A stretch of 64,000 nt of DNA from Photobacterium marinum (GTDB taxonomy: Bacteria > Pseudomonadota > Gammaproteobacteria > Enterobacterales > Vibrionaceae). The position numbers and the translations under genes were made by a program. Under the pieces are notes generated by a model. That model saw nothing but the letters and a program-made list of their open reading frames with translations. It searched no databases and was not told the DNA's origin. Positions 8,478 to 17,875 of the stretch are shown here, one piece after another. The stretch lies in NCBI RefSeq assembly GCF_000331515.1, contig NZ_AMZO01000036.1, positions 1 through 64,000 on the forward strand, read 5' to 3'. The first letter of the stretch is position 1; the number at the start of each line of letters is the position of its first letter.

Positions 8478-9707
8478 ATGTCTAAGAAATTAAAACTTAC
8501 CGCCGTTGCCGTAACGGCAGCATTAATGTCCATTAATGCCCATGCCGCTGGCTATCAGGTAAACGAACATTCCGCGTCTGGCTTAGGTAGAGCGTTCGCA
8601 GGTGAAGCAGCTGTTGCTGATAACGCATCAGTACTGGCTCGTAACCCGGCGGCAATGACTCTTTTCAAAACCGCAGAACTTTCCGGTGCCTTCACCGTCA
8701 TCGATCCAAGCATTGATGTTGAAGACCAGACATTTAATCAAACAGCTAAAGATGTTGCTCCTTTAGCTGTAGTGCCTGCCGGTTACTATATCCATCCACT
8801 CAACGATAGTGTTGCCTTGGGTCTTGCACTGTTCTCCAGCTATGGCGTATCAACCGACTATCCTGACAGCTTTAACAATGGCACTGCAGCCGGTATGACA
8901 TCACTAATAACCTTTAATGTTAACCCGAACGTTGCTTATCGCATTAATGAGCACTTCAGTATCGGTGCTGGTGTTAGCCTGGTTTATGGCGATGCCAAAC
9001 TGGAACGCCATAAAGGAACAAAATTGGCTCTCTTACTTGGCGGCAAAGCAAGCGATAAAAGCATCGAAATGGAAGGGGATACCTTTGGCTGGGGCTGGAA
9101 CATCGGCACACTCTATGAAGTCAATGACGACCACCGTTTTGGTCTAAGTTACCGTTCACAGGTAGATCTGGACTTTGAAGGTGATTTTACTGATTCTACC
9201 GGCCTTATTACCGATGCTAATAACAATGTTGTTACAGGTAAACTTGATGTTGTATTGCCAGCAATTGCTGAATTCTCCGGCTACCATGCAGTAAATGAAC
9301 AATGGGCAATGCATTACAGCGTACAATGGATCCAATACAGTAAATTTGAAGAGCTACGAGCAACCAGCGATCAATGTAGTAATGGGCTTTGTATGCTAAA
9401 AGATGAAGACTACGACGATAACTTCCGGTACTCAGTTGGTGCAACGTATACAGTTAATCCGGACTGGACACTTCGCGCAGGTTTTGCTTTCGACGAACAA
9501 GCAGGTCGTTCAACCCTAAGTATTCCTGATACCGACCGCTATTGGTATTCCGCGGGCTTAACCTATAACGTCAACCCTGATATGTCATTCGACTTTGCAT
9601 TTACCTATCTGGATGGCAAAGAGACCACCTTCCAAGAAGATGACAGTACTTTCACATCTTCAGGTGGTGCAATTCTCGCTGCCGCACAAATCAATTACAA
9701 ATTTTAA
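8478..9707 (+). CDS. fadL: FadL-family long-chain fatty acid outer membrane channel
   Basis: Outer-membrane beta-barrel importing long-chain fatty acids. The 409-residue product has a signal peptide ending ...INAHA before AGYQVNEHSASGLGRAFAG, the conserved FadL N-terminus (the hatch/NPA region, including LARNPAAMTLF), and a C-terminal aromatic end (INYKF) typical of BAM substrates. Only 55 bases without a terminator separate it from the downstream lysophospholipase gene, so the two are probably co-transcribed as in the V. cholerae fadL-volA pair. Vibrios often have several fadL paralogues, so which one this is remains uncertain. Confidence 0.93.
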   Translation: MSKKLKLTAVAVTAALMSINAHAAGYQVNEHSASGLGRAFAGEAAVADNASVLARNPAAMTLFKTAELSGAFTVIDPSIDVEDQTFNQTAKDVAPLAVVPAGYYIHPLNDSVALGLALFSSYGVSTDYPDSFNNGTAAGMTSLITFNVNPNVAYRINEHFSIGAGVSLVYGDAKLERHKGTKLALLLGGKASDKSIEMEGDTFGWGWNIGTLYEVNDDHRFGLSYRSQVDLDFEGDFTDSTGLITDANNNVVTGKLDVVLPAIAEFSGYHAVNEQWAMHYSVQWIQYSKFEELRATSDQCSNGLCMLKDEDYDDNFRYSVGATYTVNPDWTLRAGFAFDEQAGRSTLSIPDTDRYWYSAGLTYNVNPDMSFDFAFTYLDGKETTFQEDDSTFTSSGGAILAAAQINYKF

Positions 9708-9762
9708 TTAATTCAGCAAAACCACCTGGTTTGCATAATGATTTGAATGATAGGAATAAACT

Positions 9763-12201
9763 ATGAAAAAGAATTTATTAGCCGTATTGATTGCATCAAG
9801 CGTTGGCTTATATGGTTGTGGTAACGAAAGTGAACTTAGCGGTAACCCATCGATTGATCCAGTGATCGAAAAAAGCTTACAAGCCAAGACCCAAATCATC
9901 TTTGATATACTCAGTGAAGAAAAGAAAGTAGATTTCCCATCCTTTTTTGGTGTTGATACTTTCGATGGAACACTAGCGTCGGATAACTTTATTCTTGAGG
10001 ACGGGAAGAAAAACGATAAATACTCTGAAAACTTCATCGGTGATCCCAGAACAGCCATGGGTAAAACCGATGGCTGGGGTATTCTTGAGCCAATCATCAT
10101 TGATTTTGACGGCAGAGATCTGAAAGCCGAAACCGCAAATGCCGGCTTCGCGATAATTAAGTCATTTAATCCGCTATTAGAGTCAGATAGTACAAAACCG
10201 GAAGCATTAACCCCTGGTAAAGATTATTTTGTATCAACATCCGAAACAAAATTAATTGTTTCGTTGCTACGCCCACTTGAACCATCAGCGAACTATATGT
10301 TTGCAATAACAAATCACCTGAAAGACGCAGATAACAATTCTGTAGGAATGAGTCAAAGTTATGCCATCTTAAAAGACAAAAATAAGCCTATTTCTGAGCA
10401 GCTAAATAAACCTCAAGAGCTTGTTCACCTGACTGAAAACACTATCGCAGCGACGGCTGGCGTTAATAAAGATAATATTATCTTCTCAACCTGGTTCCCT
10501 ACAGCCTCTGCTGGTAACTCACTGTTCGCAACAAAAGCAGCAATCGCTCTTTCAGCAAATTCTGTAAAAGAAACAACAAACCTATTACCCCCGACTCCAG
10601 GCAATGCCAATACTGTTTGGAACAATGGCGTTGAAACAACAGGAATGTTTTCCTTCTCGATACCAAGTAAAGATACAAGTTATGCATCATCAGATGTGAC
10701 GAAATACACAGGTACAGTCAAACTGCCATACTTCTTAAGTGATACTAAAGATACAAGCCTAAAACCATACATGACTACAGCTTGGAGTAGTGCAACACCT
10801 AGCCTTCTTAAGATTTTAAATGTTCTTAAGAAAAATGATGCAACCAGTCAACTACTCTTAGGTCAACTGACAGGACCGGAGATTGGTATTACGAGTGAAG
10901 AGATTAATACGCTAATTTCTAACCCTAAAAACAAGTCAGTACTAATGTCCGTCATTCAAAAACTGGTGAATAAGAAACTATATCTTGACAGCGGTCATAC
11001 CGTTCAGCTGGATAAAGAAAGACTGATTACTCAATATAGTCCAATTCCTCAGTTACGCTCGGTCGCTGATGTACCGTATAACCTATACATGCCAAAAGCT
11101 GGCCTGTGTTCAGATGATAGTAATATCCCAGTGAGTATCTTTACTCATGGATTTGGCGGTAATAAAGACAGCGCTGATTACTATGCACAGGAAACCTTAT
11201 CGACAACCTGTCAGGCATTAATTGCCATTGATCAACCATTACACGGCGCTCGCTGGCCTGAAAAACCGTACAATGAAAGTGCTCAAATGCTGGGTTACAT
11301 GAACCTTAAGTCTTTACCGGTTGCAAGGGACAATATTCGTCAGTCTGTTGCTGATCTCGTTAGCTTGAGAACATCGCTGGGGCTTCTTTTCGGTGCCAAA
11401 AAGTTACATGGTGCTGCTATTAACCCTATTTATGGTGAGCTTAGTAAGCTATCTCTAGATACCAATGACGGTAGCAAAGGCGTCGGTTATGTCGGTGTCT
11501 CTTTAGGGGGGATCGTTGGTATTGGTTATACAGCTACCATTGATAAGCCAGTCATAATTGATCAAAACACCGGTAACGTTGATATCGAAAAAGAGACAAC
11601 ACTATTTGGTGTTAGCCGCGCCCACTTTGATGTTCCAGGAGGCGGCCTTGCATACTTCTTATTTAATTCCGGAGCCTACGGCAACACTATTAAGGCGGCG
11701 TTAAAACAAGAAGGATATAGTGCATTTAAATCAGAAAGTTGTACTGGATTATCTGATTCAATGTGTGAAGTTTTATTCTTCAACTCATTCGCTATGGCAG
11801 CCCAAACAGTATTGGACACTGTGGATCCGGCTAATTTAATTAATCAAATCCAAACCCCGATTTACCTGTCAGTGGCTGAAGGTGATACGGTAATACCAAA
11901 TGGTCCAATAACCAATTCCATTGTCAAGTCAATGGTAGCGGGTACTTTGCCATTAATTAAAAATAGCAATATTGATTTTAATGTGGTTCAAGGCCCTGTG
12001 AATGCAAATAGTGAAAAGCGTAATGCTGCGATTTACAAGCAAGACAATAGCTTCCATGCTGCTCTTATAAAAGAGCCATCAGGACCTCTTGCCCCATATG
12101 CTCCAGCTATTACTGATATGCAAACCAACTCTATCAACTTCTTGAGTAAAGGTGAGCTAACAGCTGATACAAACTACGTACACACCGAAATGCCATACTA
12201 A
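9763..12201 (+). CDS. volA: VolA-type surface lipoprotein lysophospholipase (Pla-1/cef lipase family)
   Basis: The 812-residue lipoprotein has a lipobox LYGC with lipidated Cys19. The lipase catalytic region contains the nucleophile elbow G-V-S580-L-G and an upstream FTHGFGGNK oxyanion-type loop; the catalytic histidine is probably in the C-terminal NSFHAAL segment. This architecture is that of the Pla-1/cef family. In V. cholerae the family member VolA is a surface-exposed lipoprotein that releases fatty acids from lysophosphatidylcholine for import by the neighbouring FadL. The same adjacency here supports that role. Codon use is more A/T-rich than in neighbours. Confidence 0.9.
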   Translation: MKKNLLAVLIASSVGLYGCGNESELSGNPSIDPVIEKSLQAKTQIIFDILSEEKKVDFPSFFGVDTFDGTLASDNFILEDGKKNDKYSENFIGDPRTAMGKTDGWGILEPIIIDFDGRDLKAETANAGFAIIKSFNPLLESDSTKPEALTPGKDYFVSTSETKLIVSLLRPLEPSANYMFAITNHLKDADNNSVGMSQSYAILKDKNKPISEQLNKPQELVHLTENTIAATAGVNKDNIIFSTWFPTASAGNSLFATKAAIALSANSVKETTNLLPPTPGNANTVWNNGVETTGMFSFSIPSKDTSYASSDVTKYTGTVKLPYFLSDTKDTSLKPYMTTAWSSATPSLLKILNVLKKNDATSQLLLGQLTGPEIGITSEEINTLISNPKNKSVLMSVIQKLVNKKLYLDSGHTVQLDKERLITQYSPIPQLRSVADVPYNLYMPKAGLCSDDSNIPVSIFTHGFGGNKDSADYYAQETLSTTCQALIAIDQPLHGARWPEKPYNESAQMLGYMNLKSLPVARDNIRQSVADLVSLRTSLGLLFGAKKLHGAAINPIYGELSKLSLDTNDGSKGVGYVGVSLGGIVGIGYTATIDKPVIIDQNTGNVDIEKETTLFGVSRAHFDVPGGGLAYFLFNSGAYGNTIKAALKQEGYSAFKSESCTGLSDSMCEVLFFNSFAMAAQTVLDTVDPANLINQIQTPIYLSVAEGDTVIPNGPITNSIVKSMVAGTLPLIKNSNIDFNVVQGPVNANSEKRNAAIYKQDNSFHAALIKEPSGPLAPYAPAITDMQTNSINFLSKGELTADTNYVHTEMPY

Positions 12202-12216
12202 GCAGTGTAATTGCAC

Positions 12217-12250
12217 CAAAAAGGCTAGCCTCCGGCTAGCCTTTATTTTA
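12217..12250. terminator. Bidirectional terminator between volA and the peroxiredoxin gene
   Basis: Perfect 10-bp stem AAAGGCTAGC (12220-12229) / GCTAGCCTTT (12235-12244), five-base loop, A/T-rich on both sides. Confidence 0.9.
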
Positions 12251-12269
12251 ACTAAAATCTGTAACTTAA

Positions 12270-12875
12270 TTACAAATCATCAGTATGCTCAGACAGGTAT
12301 TTCGCCACACCTTCTGGTGAAGCATCCATCCCTTCTTTACCTTTTTCCCATTGTGCCGGGCAAACTTCACCGTGTGACTCGTGGAACTGAAGCGCATCAA
12401 CCATGCGTAGCATTTCATCAATGTTACGACCTAGCGGCAGATCATTCACCACCTGATGGCGAACAACACCTTCTTTATCGATCAAGAAAGAACCACGGAA
12501 TGCCACACCGGCTTCAGGGTGCTCAACATCATAAGCCTGACAGATTTCATGCTTGGTGTCGGCAATCAATGGATACTGAACCGGACCGATTCCGCCATCT
12601 TCAACCGCAGTGTTACGCCATGCGTTATGACTGAACTGGGAGTCAATTGACACACCAATCACTTCAACCCCTTTGTTCTGGAAATCAGCAAAGCGCTTAT
12701 CAAACGCGATTAGCTCAGACGGACAAACAAAAGTGAAGTCGAGCGGATAGAAAAATACAACAGCAGCTTTACCTTTAATGTGCTCCTTCAGGTTAAACTG
12801 CTCAACAATCTCGCCATTTCCAAGTACTGCCGCAGCGGTAAAATCCGGAGCCGGACGGCCAACAAGTACACTCAT
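12270..12875 (-). CDS. 2-Cys peroxiredoxin (AhpC/Tsa family)
   Basis: Thiol peroxidase reducing hydrogen and organic peroxides. The 201-residue protein has peroxidatic Cys51 in DFTFVCPSE and resolving Cys172 in HGEVCPAQW. A GGIG motif (94-97) and a C-terminal YLSEH segment resemble the features that make some 2-Cys peroxiredoxins sensitive to over-oxidation. It is longer than enteric AhpC (187 aa) and closer to the eukaryote-like Prx group found in vibrios. No ahpF is adjacent, so thioredoxin is a likelier reductant. A GGAG ribosome site precedes the ATG. It is transcribed divergently from the YuiF-type permease gene. Confidence 0.92.
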   Translation of the reverse strand: MSVLVGRPAPDFTAAAVLGNGEIVEQFNLKEHIKGKAAVVFFYPLDFTFVCPSELIAFDKRFADFQNKGVEVIGVSIDSQFSHNAWRNTAVEDGGIGPVQYPLIADTKHEICQAYDVEHPEAGVAFRGSFLIDKEGVVRHQVVNDLPLGRNIDEMLRMVDALQFHESHGEVCPAQWEKGKEGMDASPEGVAKYLSEHTDDL

Positions 12876-13243
12876 TAACTAACTCCTTTTATCGATTACC
12901 GCCAAGGCAACCAGCCAACGCGGTAATATAGATGAAATGTAGCAGTAACATATTGTTCTGCTTGTGATTACACTTAACATCAATTGCTCACAAAGTATAA
13001 GCATTGGCACCTGACTCGGCTAAGAGATCGAACACATAACGATAAAATTCCTGCCTGACATCAAATTTTTCTCGACATGTTGCAAAATTTCAGGAAACTG
13101 GATGTTTTGAGCAAATAGCCAAAAAACATAATAAACCCAATACATATGCAAATAATGCCGTGTTGATCTTGAGAAAAATTATTCGACTAAAATGAATGAT
13201 CAATTGATTCAACTTGGTATGTACAACGGATGGATCTAGTTTT
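12876..13243. other. Divergent intergenic region, peroxiredoxin / permease
   Basis: About 370 A/T-rich bases between divergent start codons, so both promoters should lie here. I searched for the four-part ATAG/CTAT OxyR pattern and for Fur, CRP and FNR palindromes and found no good match. Confidence 0.4.
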
Positions 13244-14566
13244 ATGAACCCAGTAGTCATTTCGGTATGCGTCATGCTGCTACTCGCTCTTCTGCGGGTA
13301 AATGTCGTGGTTGCGCTTACCTTCAGTGCCATCTTAGGTGGCCTAATAGGCGGGATGCCTTTAACTGAAACTGTTGCTGCTTTTGAAAGCGGCCTTGGTG
13401 GTGGTGCAACCACTGCGCTTAGCTATGCAATGCTAGGTACTTTTGCTGTTGCCATTTCTCGTTCGGGCATTACCGACGTGCTGGCCCAAAAAGTGATTAA
13501 GCGTATCAGCGGCCATGAAAATGCAGCGGCTGCAACCGGTGTTAAATATTCCGTTCTTTCCATTTTGGTGCTTCTTGCAATCTCTTCTCAGAACGCAATT
13601 CCGGTTCATATCGCGTTTATTCCAATCGTGATCCCGCCTCTTTTGCATGTCTTTGCGAAACTTAAGGTGGATCGTCGTCTGATCGCCTGTGTACTGACCT
13701 TCGGCTTGGTAACGCCTTACATGGTTCTGCCTGTTGGCTTTGGTGGTATTTTCCTAAACAACATTCTGCTGAAAAACCTTCATGAGAACGGCCTTGATGT
13801 CACTGCTAGCCAGGTTCCATATGCCATGCTTCTGCCTGCGATGGGCATGCTCTTCGGTTTGCTTGTGGCAACTTTCATCAGCTACCGTAAACCACGTGAA
13901 TACTCTGAAGAGAAGATTCTGGCTACCGAACCAGAGCACAAAGAAATCAACATGCAGCATGTTTACATTGCTGTAGGCGCAATCATTGCGGCACTGGGCG
14001 CTCAACTTTACAGCGGCTCAATGATCATCGGTGGTCTGATTGGCTTTATGGTTTTCACCTTCGGCGGCGTGATCAAGTGGAAAGAAACCCACGATGTGTT
14101 CACCAAAGGTGTACACATGATGGCGATGATCGGTTTCATCATGATCGCAGCAGCAGGCTTTGCTTCTGTAATGAAAGCCACCGGTGGTGTTGAAACTCTG
14201 GTAAGTTCTCTGGCAGAAGTCATTGGTGATAACAAGCCGTTATCTGCACTTCTTATGCTGGTTGTAGGCCTGCTGGTTACCATGGGTATCGGTTCTTCAT
14301 TCTCAACCATCCCTATTCTGGCAACGATTTATGTTCCGCTTTGCCTGACATTTGGCTTCTCTCCACTGGCAACGGTAGCTATCGTAGGTACTGCAGCCGC
14401 TCTGGGTGATGCGGGTTCACCGGCTTCAGACTCAACATTGGGTCCGACAGCAGGACTGAATGCTGACGGTCAGCACGAACACGTATGGGAGACGGTTGTA
14501 CCAACCTTTATCCACTATAACATGCCACTGATTGCATTTGGCTGGCTGGCATCAATGATTCTGTAA
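13244..14566 (+). CDS. YuiF-type Na+/H+ antiporter-family permease
   Basis: Polytopic inner-membrane transporter of 440 residues read from ATG 13244. An upstream in-frame ATG at 13214 lacks membrane character and a ribosome site. It belongs to the COG2056 permease group; B. subtilis YuiF has been linked to histidine transport, and other members are annotated as Na+/H+ antiporters. Visible features are about a dozen hydrophobic segments, a re-entrant-like [14 protein letters not shown] stretch, and a conserved [15 protein letters not shown] loop near the C-terminus. The substrate cannot be read from the sequence. It is monocistronic with its own terminator. Confidence 0.83.
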   Translation: MNPVVISVCVMLLLALLRVNVVVALTFSAILGGLIGGMPLTETVAAFESGLGGGATTALSYAMLGTFAVAISRSGITDVLAQKVIKRISGHENAAAATGVKYSVLSILVLLAISSQNAIPVHIAFIPIVIPPLLHVFAKLKVDRRLIACVLTFGLVTPYMVLPVGFGGIFLNNILLKNLHENGLDVTASQVPYAMLLPAMGMLFGLLVATFISYRKPREYSEEKILATEPEHKEINMQHVYIAVGAIIAALGAQLYSGSMIIGGLIGFMVFTFGGVIKWKETHDVFTKGVHMMAMIGFIMIAAAGFASVMKATGGVETLVSSLAEVIGDNKPLSALLMLVVGLLVTMGIGSSFSTIPILATIYVPLCLTFGFSPLATVAIVGTAAALGDAGSPASDSTLGPTAGLNADGQHEHVWETVVPTFIHYNMPLIAFGWLASMIL

Positions 14567-14590
14567 TCGGAATTCTTCGGATACTGCAAT

Positions 14591-14617
14591 AAGGCCGCCT
14601 TCACGGGCGGTCTTTTC
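14591..14617 (+). terminator. Terminator after the YuiF-type permease
   Basis: Stem AAGGCCGCC / GGCGGTCTT with one G-T pair, followed by TTTT. Confidence 0.85.
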
Positions 14618-14631
14618 GTATTGAAATATGT

Positions 14632-14663
14632 AAAAAAAAGCCCCGATAAATCGGGGCTTTATT
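14632..14663 (-). terminator. Terminator after grxD
   Basis: Stem AAAGCCCCGA / TCGGGGCTTT with a TAAA loop. On the minus strand it is followed by a run of eight T, placing it at the end of grxD. Confidence 0.9.
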
Positions 14664-14687
14664 GTTTATAACAGTGGTGGCTGGGAA

Positions 14688-15029
14688 TTATTCCTCAGCA
14701 GCTGCACCGTCACGGCGCTCTGCCGCTTCTTTAATCAATGGCTGTAGTTCGCCTTTCTGGAACATCTCGATGATGATGTCACAGCCACCAATCAGTTCGC
14801 CTTCAACCCATAGCTGTGGGAATGTCGGCCATTGTGCATAGGCAGGAAGTTCAGCACGAATATCCGGATTTTGCAGAATATCGACATAAGCAAACTTCTC
14901 ACCACATGCCATCAGTGCTTGTGCTGCCTGAGATGAAAAACCGCAGCTTGGCAGTTTCGGAGAACCTTTCATGTAAAGCAGAATGGCGTTTTCTTCGATC
15001 TGCTTTTTGATCTTGTCGATAGTTTCCAT
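14688..15029 (-). CDS. grxD: Monothiol glutaredoxin GrxD
   Basis: The 113-residue protein has the monothiol active site CGFS with Cys29, followed by the WPTFPQLWV and GGCDI motifs that bind glutathione. Proteins of this type bind a glutathione-ligated [2Fe-2S] cluster and work in iron-sulfur cluster delivery and iron sensing, usually with a BolA-type partner. It is divergent from sodB; the same neighbourhood is known in V. cholerae. An AGGAAG site precedes the ATG. Confidence 0.96.
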   Translation of the reverse strand: METIDKIKKQIEENAILLYMKGSPKLPSCGFSSQAAQALMACGEKFAYVDILQNPDIRAELPAYAQWPTFPQLWVEGELIGGCDIIIEMFQKGELQPLIKEAAERRDGAAAEE

Positions 15030-15354
15030 AGCTTCCTCTTACGACGCTTACTTATAAGTTGAATTTCACAGACATCATTCTACTTGGTCATGCCTCTGAA
15101 AAAAATGCCTATTAATTGTATGGTTAATTTTTCCGCAGATTCACTCTGACGTTCTATTTTTTAGTATACAGGGCTTTTAATAAAGTAAAAACTTGCTAAA
15201 ATACCTTCATAAAGTAAATTTTGTCGGACAGCACAAAGCTGAATCGGCAAAATAAGACTAAAATCAGTCAGTTTCAAAAAATAAGTAGGCACGAAGTCTA
15301 CTGGAAGCAATGTCGCGGGGCATGACCCCGAAAACCAGAATGGAGAACCGAGCA
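15030..15354. other. Divergent promoter region and sodB leader
   Basis: About 325 A/T-rich bases carrying the grxD and sodB promoters. The sodB leader contains a short GC hairpin, CGGGG (15316-15320) / CCCCG (15326-15330), about 25 bases before the start codon. A GGAG ribosome site is at 15342-15345. No Fur box was seen. Confidence 0.55.
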
Positions 15355-15357
15355 ATG
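15350..15357 (+). promoter_or_regulatory. Candidate RyhB sRNA pairing site at the sodB start
   Basis: The octamer GAGCAATG spanning the sodB start codon is exactly complementary to CAUUGCUC, part of the conserved core of the iron-starvation sRNA RyhB, which represses sodB in E. coli and V. cholerae. The RyhB gene is not in this window, so pairing is inferred. Confidence 0.55.
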
Positions 15358-15939
15358 GCATTTGAACTACCAGCTCTACCGTACGCAATCAACGCTCTTG
15401 AGCCACACATCTCTCAGGAAACTCTTGAGTACCATCACGGTAAGCACCACAACACTTATGTAGTTAAGCTAAACGGTCTAATCGAAGGCACTGAACTTGC
15501 TGAAAAATCTCTGGAAGAAATCATCAAGGCTTCAGAAGGCGGTGTCTTTAACAACGCAGCTCAAATCTGGAACCACACTTTCTACTGGCACTGCCTAAGC
15601 CCTAACGCAGGCGGCGAGCCAACAGGCGAAGTAGCAGACGCTATCGCTAAAGCATTTGGCTCTTTCGAAGAGTTCAAAGCGAAGTTCACGGATGCAGCTA
15701 TTAACAACTTTGGTTCTTCATGGACCTGGCTGGTTAAGAAAGCTGACGGCTCTCTGGACATCGTAAACACCTCAAACGCAGGTACTCCTCTAACAGAAGA
15801 AGGCGTAACTCCGCTTCTGACTGTAGACCTGTGGGAGCACGCATACTACATCGATTACCGTAACGTGCGCCCTGACTACATGAACGCATTCTGGGCACTG
15901 GTTAACTGGGAATTCGTTGCGAAGAACCTGGCAGCTTAA
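15355..15939 (+). CDS. sodB: Superoxide dismutase, Fe type
   Basis: Cytosolic FeSOD of 194 residues. The start ATG at 15355 is chosen because a GGAG lies ten bases upstream and the MAFELPALPYA N-terminus fits SodB; in-frame ATGs further upstream would add an unrelated basic leader. Fe preference is shown by Gln in NNAAQIWNHTFYWHC and Ala in place of the MnSOD Gln in NTSNAGTPL. Metal ligands lie in EYHHGKHH, WNHTFYW and DLWEHAYY. Codon use is strongly biased, suggesting high expression. Confidence 0.96.
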   Translation: MAFELPALPYAINALEPHISQETLEYHHGKHHNTYVVKLNGLIEGTELAEKSLEEIIKASEGGVFNNAAQIWNHTFYWHCLSPNAGGEPTGEVADAIAKAFGSFEEFKAKFTDAAINNFGSSWTWLVKKADGSLDIVNTSNAGTPLTEEGVTPLLTVDLWEHAYYIDYRNVRPDYMNAFWALVNWEFVAKNLAA

Positions 15940-15971
15940 TCTCTCGTAGATTCAGCTCAGTGAAGCTCTAT

Positions 15972-16004
15972 AAAAAACGCCTGCAATCGCAGGCGTTTTT
16001 TTAT
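15972..16004. terminator. Bidirectional terminator between sodB and asd
   Basis: Perfect 12-bp stem AAAAACGCCTGC / GCAGGCGTTTTT with an AATC loop and a T-run on the plus side. It also lies just beyond the asd stop. Confidence 0.92.
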
Positions 16005-16026
16005 GACAATATATAGAAGGGAAATT

Positions 16027-17142
16027 TTATTGCTTTTCAGCCAAAAGAATTCGTAGAGTACGGCGAAGCGGTTCTGCGGCTCCCCATAGCAACTGGTCAC
16101 CAACCGTAAAGGCATTCAGGAAATCATCCCCCATAGCCAATTTACGCAAACGGCCAACAGGAATAGAAAGCGTACCGGTTACTTTTGTCGGGCTCAGTTC
16201 CTGCATTGTGATATCGCGATCATTCGGTATCACTTTCACCCAGTCATTATGAGACGCGATGATCTCTTCAATTTCATCAAGCGGCACATTTTTCTTCAAC
16301 TTCAATGTCAGTGCCTGACTGTGACAACGCATTGAGCCAATACGAACACAAGTACCATCAATCGGAATCGGGTTGTTATCCAGGCCAAGGATCTTGTTAG
16401 TCTCAACAGAGCCTTTCCATTCTTCTTTACTTTGGCCATTCTCGCGTTTCACATCAATCCACGGGATCAATGAGCCAGCAAGCGGTACACCAAATTCACT
16501 GGCCGGGAAATCAGGTGAACGCATAACATCTGCTACTTTACGGTCAATATCAAGAATAGAAGTGGCAGGATTTGCCAACTCGCTGGATACCGCATCATTA
16601 ATCACGCCCATCTGGCTGATTAATTCGCGCATATTCTTAGCGCCGGCACCAGATGCCGCTTGGTAAGTCTGCGAAGTCATCCATTCAACCAAACCAGCCT
16701 GATACAGGCCACCGACAGCCATCAGCATCAAGCTGACAGTACAGTTACCGCCGACAAAAGTGTTTGTGCCAGAATGAATACCTTGCTTAATTTGCTCAAG
16801 GTTTACCGGGTCAAGAGCAATAATGGCTTCATCACTCATACGCAATGTAGAAGCGGCATCAATCCAATAGCCTTTCCAGCCAGCCTGACGTAATGCAGGA
16901 TAAACTTTTTCAGTGTAACCACCACCCTGACAAGTAATAACGGCATCAAGCTGCTTCAGACTTTCAATGTCGAACGCATCCTGAAGCAAACCAGCATCTT
17001 TTCCAAAATTAGGCGCAGGAATACCGACCTGAGATGTGGAATAAAAGACAGGGTCAATAACATTGAAGTCTCCTTCTTCAACCATTCGCTGCATCAGCAC
17101 CGAACCCACCATACCACGCCAACCAACCAAACCGACTTTCAT
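16027..17142 (-). CDS. asd: Aspartate-semialdehyde dehydrogenase
   Basis: Reduces aspartyl phosphate to aspartate semialdehyde with NADPH, the branch point for Lys/DAP, Met and Thr. The product (371 residues from ATG 17142) begins [16 protein letters not shown], the Rossmann nucleotide-binding loop, and has catalytic Cys134 in [10 protein letters not shown]. ATGs at 17145 and 17154 are also in frame; the one chosen matches the E. coli N-terminus and has a GGAA about five to ten bases before it. It is transcribed away from the NhaC-family gene, with a promoter and structured leader of its own. Confidence 0.94.
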   Translation of the reverse strand: MKVGLVGWRGMVGSVLMQRMVEEGDFNVIDPVFYSTSQVGIPAPNFGKDAGLLQDAFDIESLKQLDAVITCQGGGYTEKVYPALRQAGWKGYWIDAASTLRMSDEAIIALDPVNLEQIKQGIHSGTNTFVGGNCTVSLMLMAVGGLYQAGLVEWMTSQTYQAASGAGAKNMRELISQMGVINDAVSSELANPATSILDIDRKVADVMRSPDFPASEFGVPLAGSLIPWIDVKRENGQSKEEWKGSVETNKILGLDNNPIPIDGTCVRIGSMRCHSQALTLKLKKNVPLDEIEEIIASHNDWVKVIPNDRDITMQELSPTKVTGTLSIPVGRLRKLAMGDDFLNAFTVGDQLLWGAAEPLRRTLRILLAEKQ

Positions 17143-17182
17143 CATTGTTTCCATGCTCCCTGATTATATTGCATATACGATT

Positions 17183-17233
17183 TGCCAGTTGGCAGAGCTA
17201 TCTGGCCTGTTTATCCCCGGCAGGCGCAGATAG
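17183..17233 (-). promoter_or_regulatory. Structured leader of asd
   Basis: On the minus strand the asd leader can fold into a 12-bp hairpin with one bulge: CTATCTG (+ strand 17198-17204) pairs with CAGATAG (17227-17233), and the inner GCCTG (17205-17209) with CAGGC (17221-17225). A small tetraloop hairpin (TGCC/GGCA, 17183-17194) follows. No T-run follows, so it is not a terminator. It may affect translation or RNA stability. Confidence 0.55.
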
Positions 17234-17261
17234 TTTTGCCCACTGACATCTGATTCATTCA

Positions 17262-17290
17262 TCTATAGAGATTTAATCAGGGAAAAACAA
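17262..17290 (-). promoter_or_regulatory. Predicted sigma-70 promoter of asd
   Basis: Minus-strand -35 TTGTTT (17290-17285) and -10 TATAGA (17267-17262) separated by exactly 17 bases. This predicts a start near 17255 and a leader of about 110 nt containing the asd hairpins. Confidence 0.6.
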
Positions 17291-17730
17291 GCATATTTTG
17301 CATGAATCGCAGAAAAAAGAAGCGAAAACCTGAATAAATTACAACATAATTACGTATTTCATTCGAATAAAACACATCGGATGAGATTAAAATTGACGCT
17401 ATTAACGGGCCAGAAAGCAACCAAAAAATGAATATTTCCGCATCTAGAGCTTAAATATTCGTCTATTTTGCAGCCTATACATGATTCTTGATCGTTAACA
17501 TAATAAATCTCATCAATTCACTATTTTTGAAAATCATCTCACACTCTGATAACCTATTAACCTTATCTATTTTGGGCTTTTTATCTGCACAAACCACTAT
17601 TCAGTAGAGGTTAAGCCTGAGATAACAGGGATATTTAATAAAGGACTCGATAATTCAAAACAGCTAAAAAACAACCAAACCACAACAAAACACTTATTTT
17701 TAACATCTGATAAAAGAGTTAATATAAATT
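17291..17730. other. A/T-rich region between asd and the NhaC leader
   Basis: About 440 bases of low-GC sequence without a credible open frame. It must hold the promoter of the NhaC-family transcription unit, but several -10-like hexamers are possible and I cannot choose one. No tRNA or known sRNA was recognised. Confidence 0.4.
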
Positions 17731-17875
17731 TTTTCCTTGTTCGCGGTGCTGGTTGGGTAAGCTCACAGAAAAACACAATATCTATCGCGGTGCTTGTTTC
17801 ATTCAGATAGAGTAGCGCTGAAACAAGGCAAGTACCCTAATAAATGACATTAAGTCATAAAAACAATTAATAATT
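17731..17875 (+). ncRNA. Candidate riboswitch-like leader of the NhaC-family gene
   Basis: CCTTGTT (17735-17741) pairs with AACAAGG (17822-17828), and CGGTGCT (17744-17750) with AGCGCTG (17814-17820, two G-U pairs), forming a long closing helix around an inner hairpin (TCTATC 17781-17786 / GATAGA 17806-17811). A competing 9-bp helix CTTGTTTCA (17793-17801) / TGAAACAAG (17819-17827) uses the same 3' strand, so the two folds exclude each other. The element CGCGGTGC occurs twice (17742 and 17786). I could not match this to a known riboswitch class. Confidence 0.5.
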
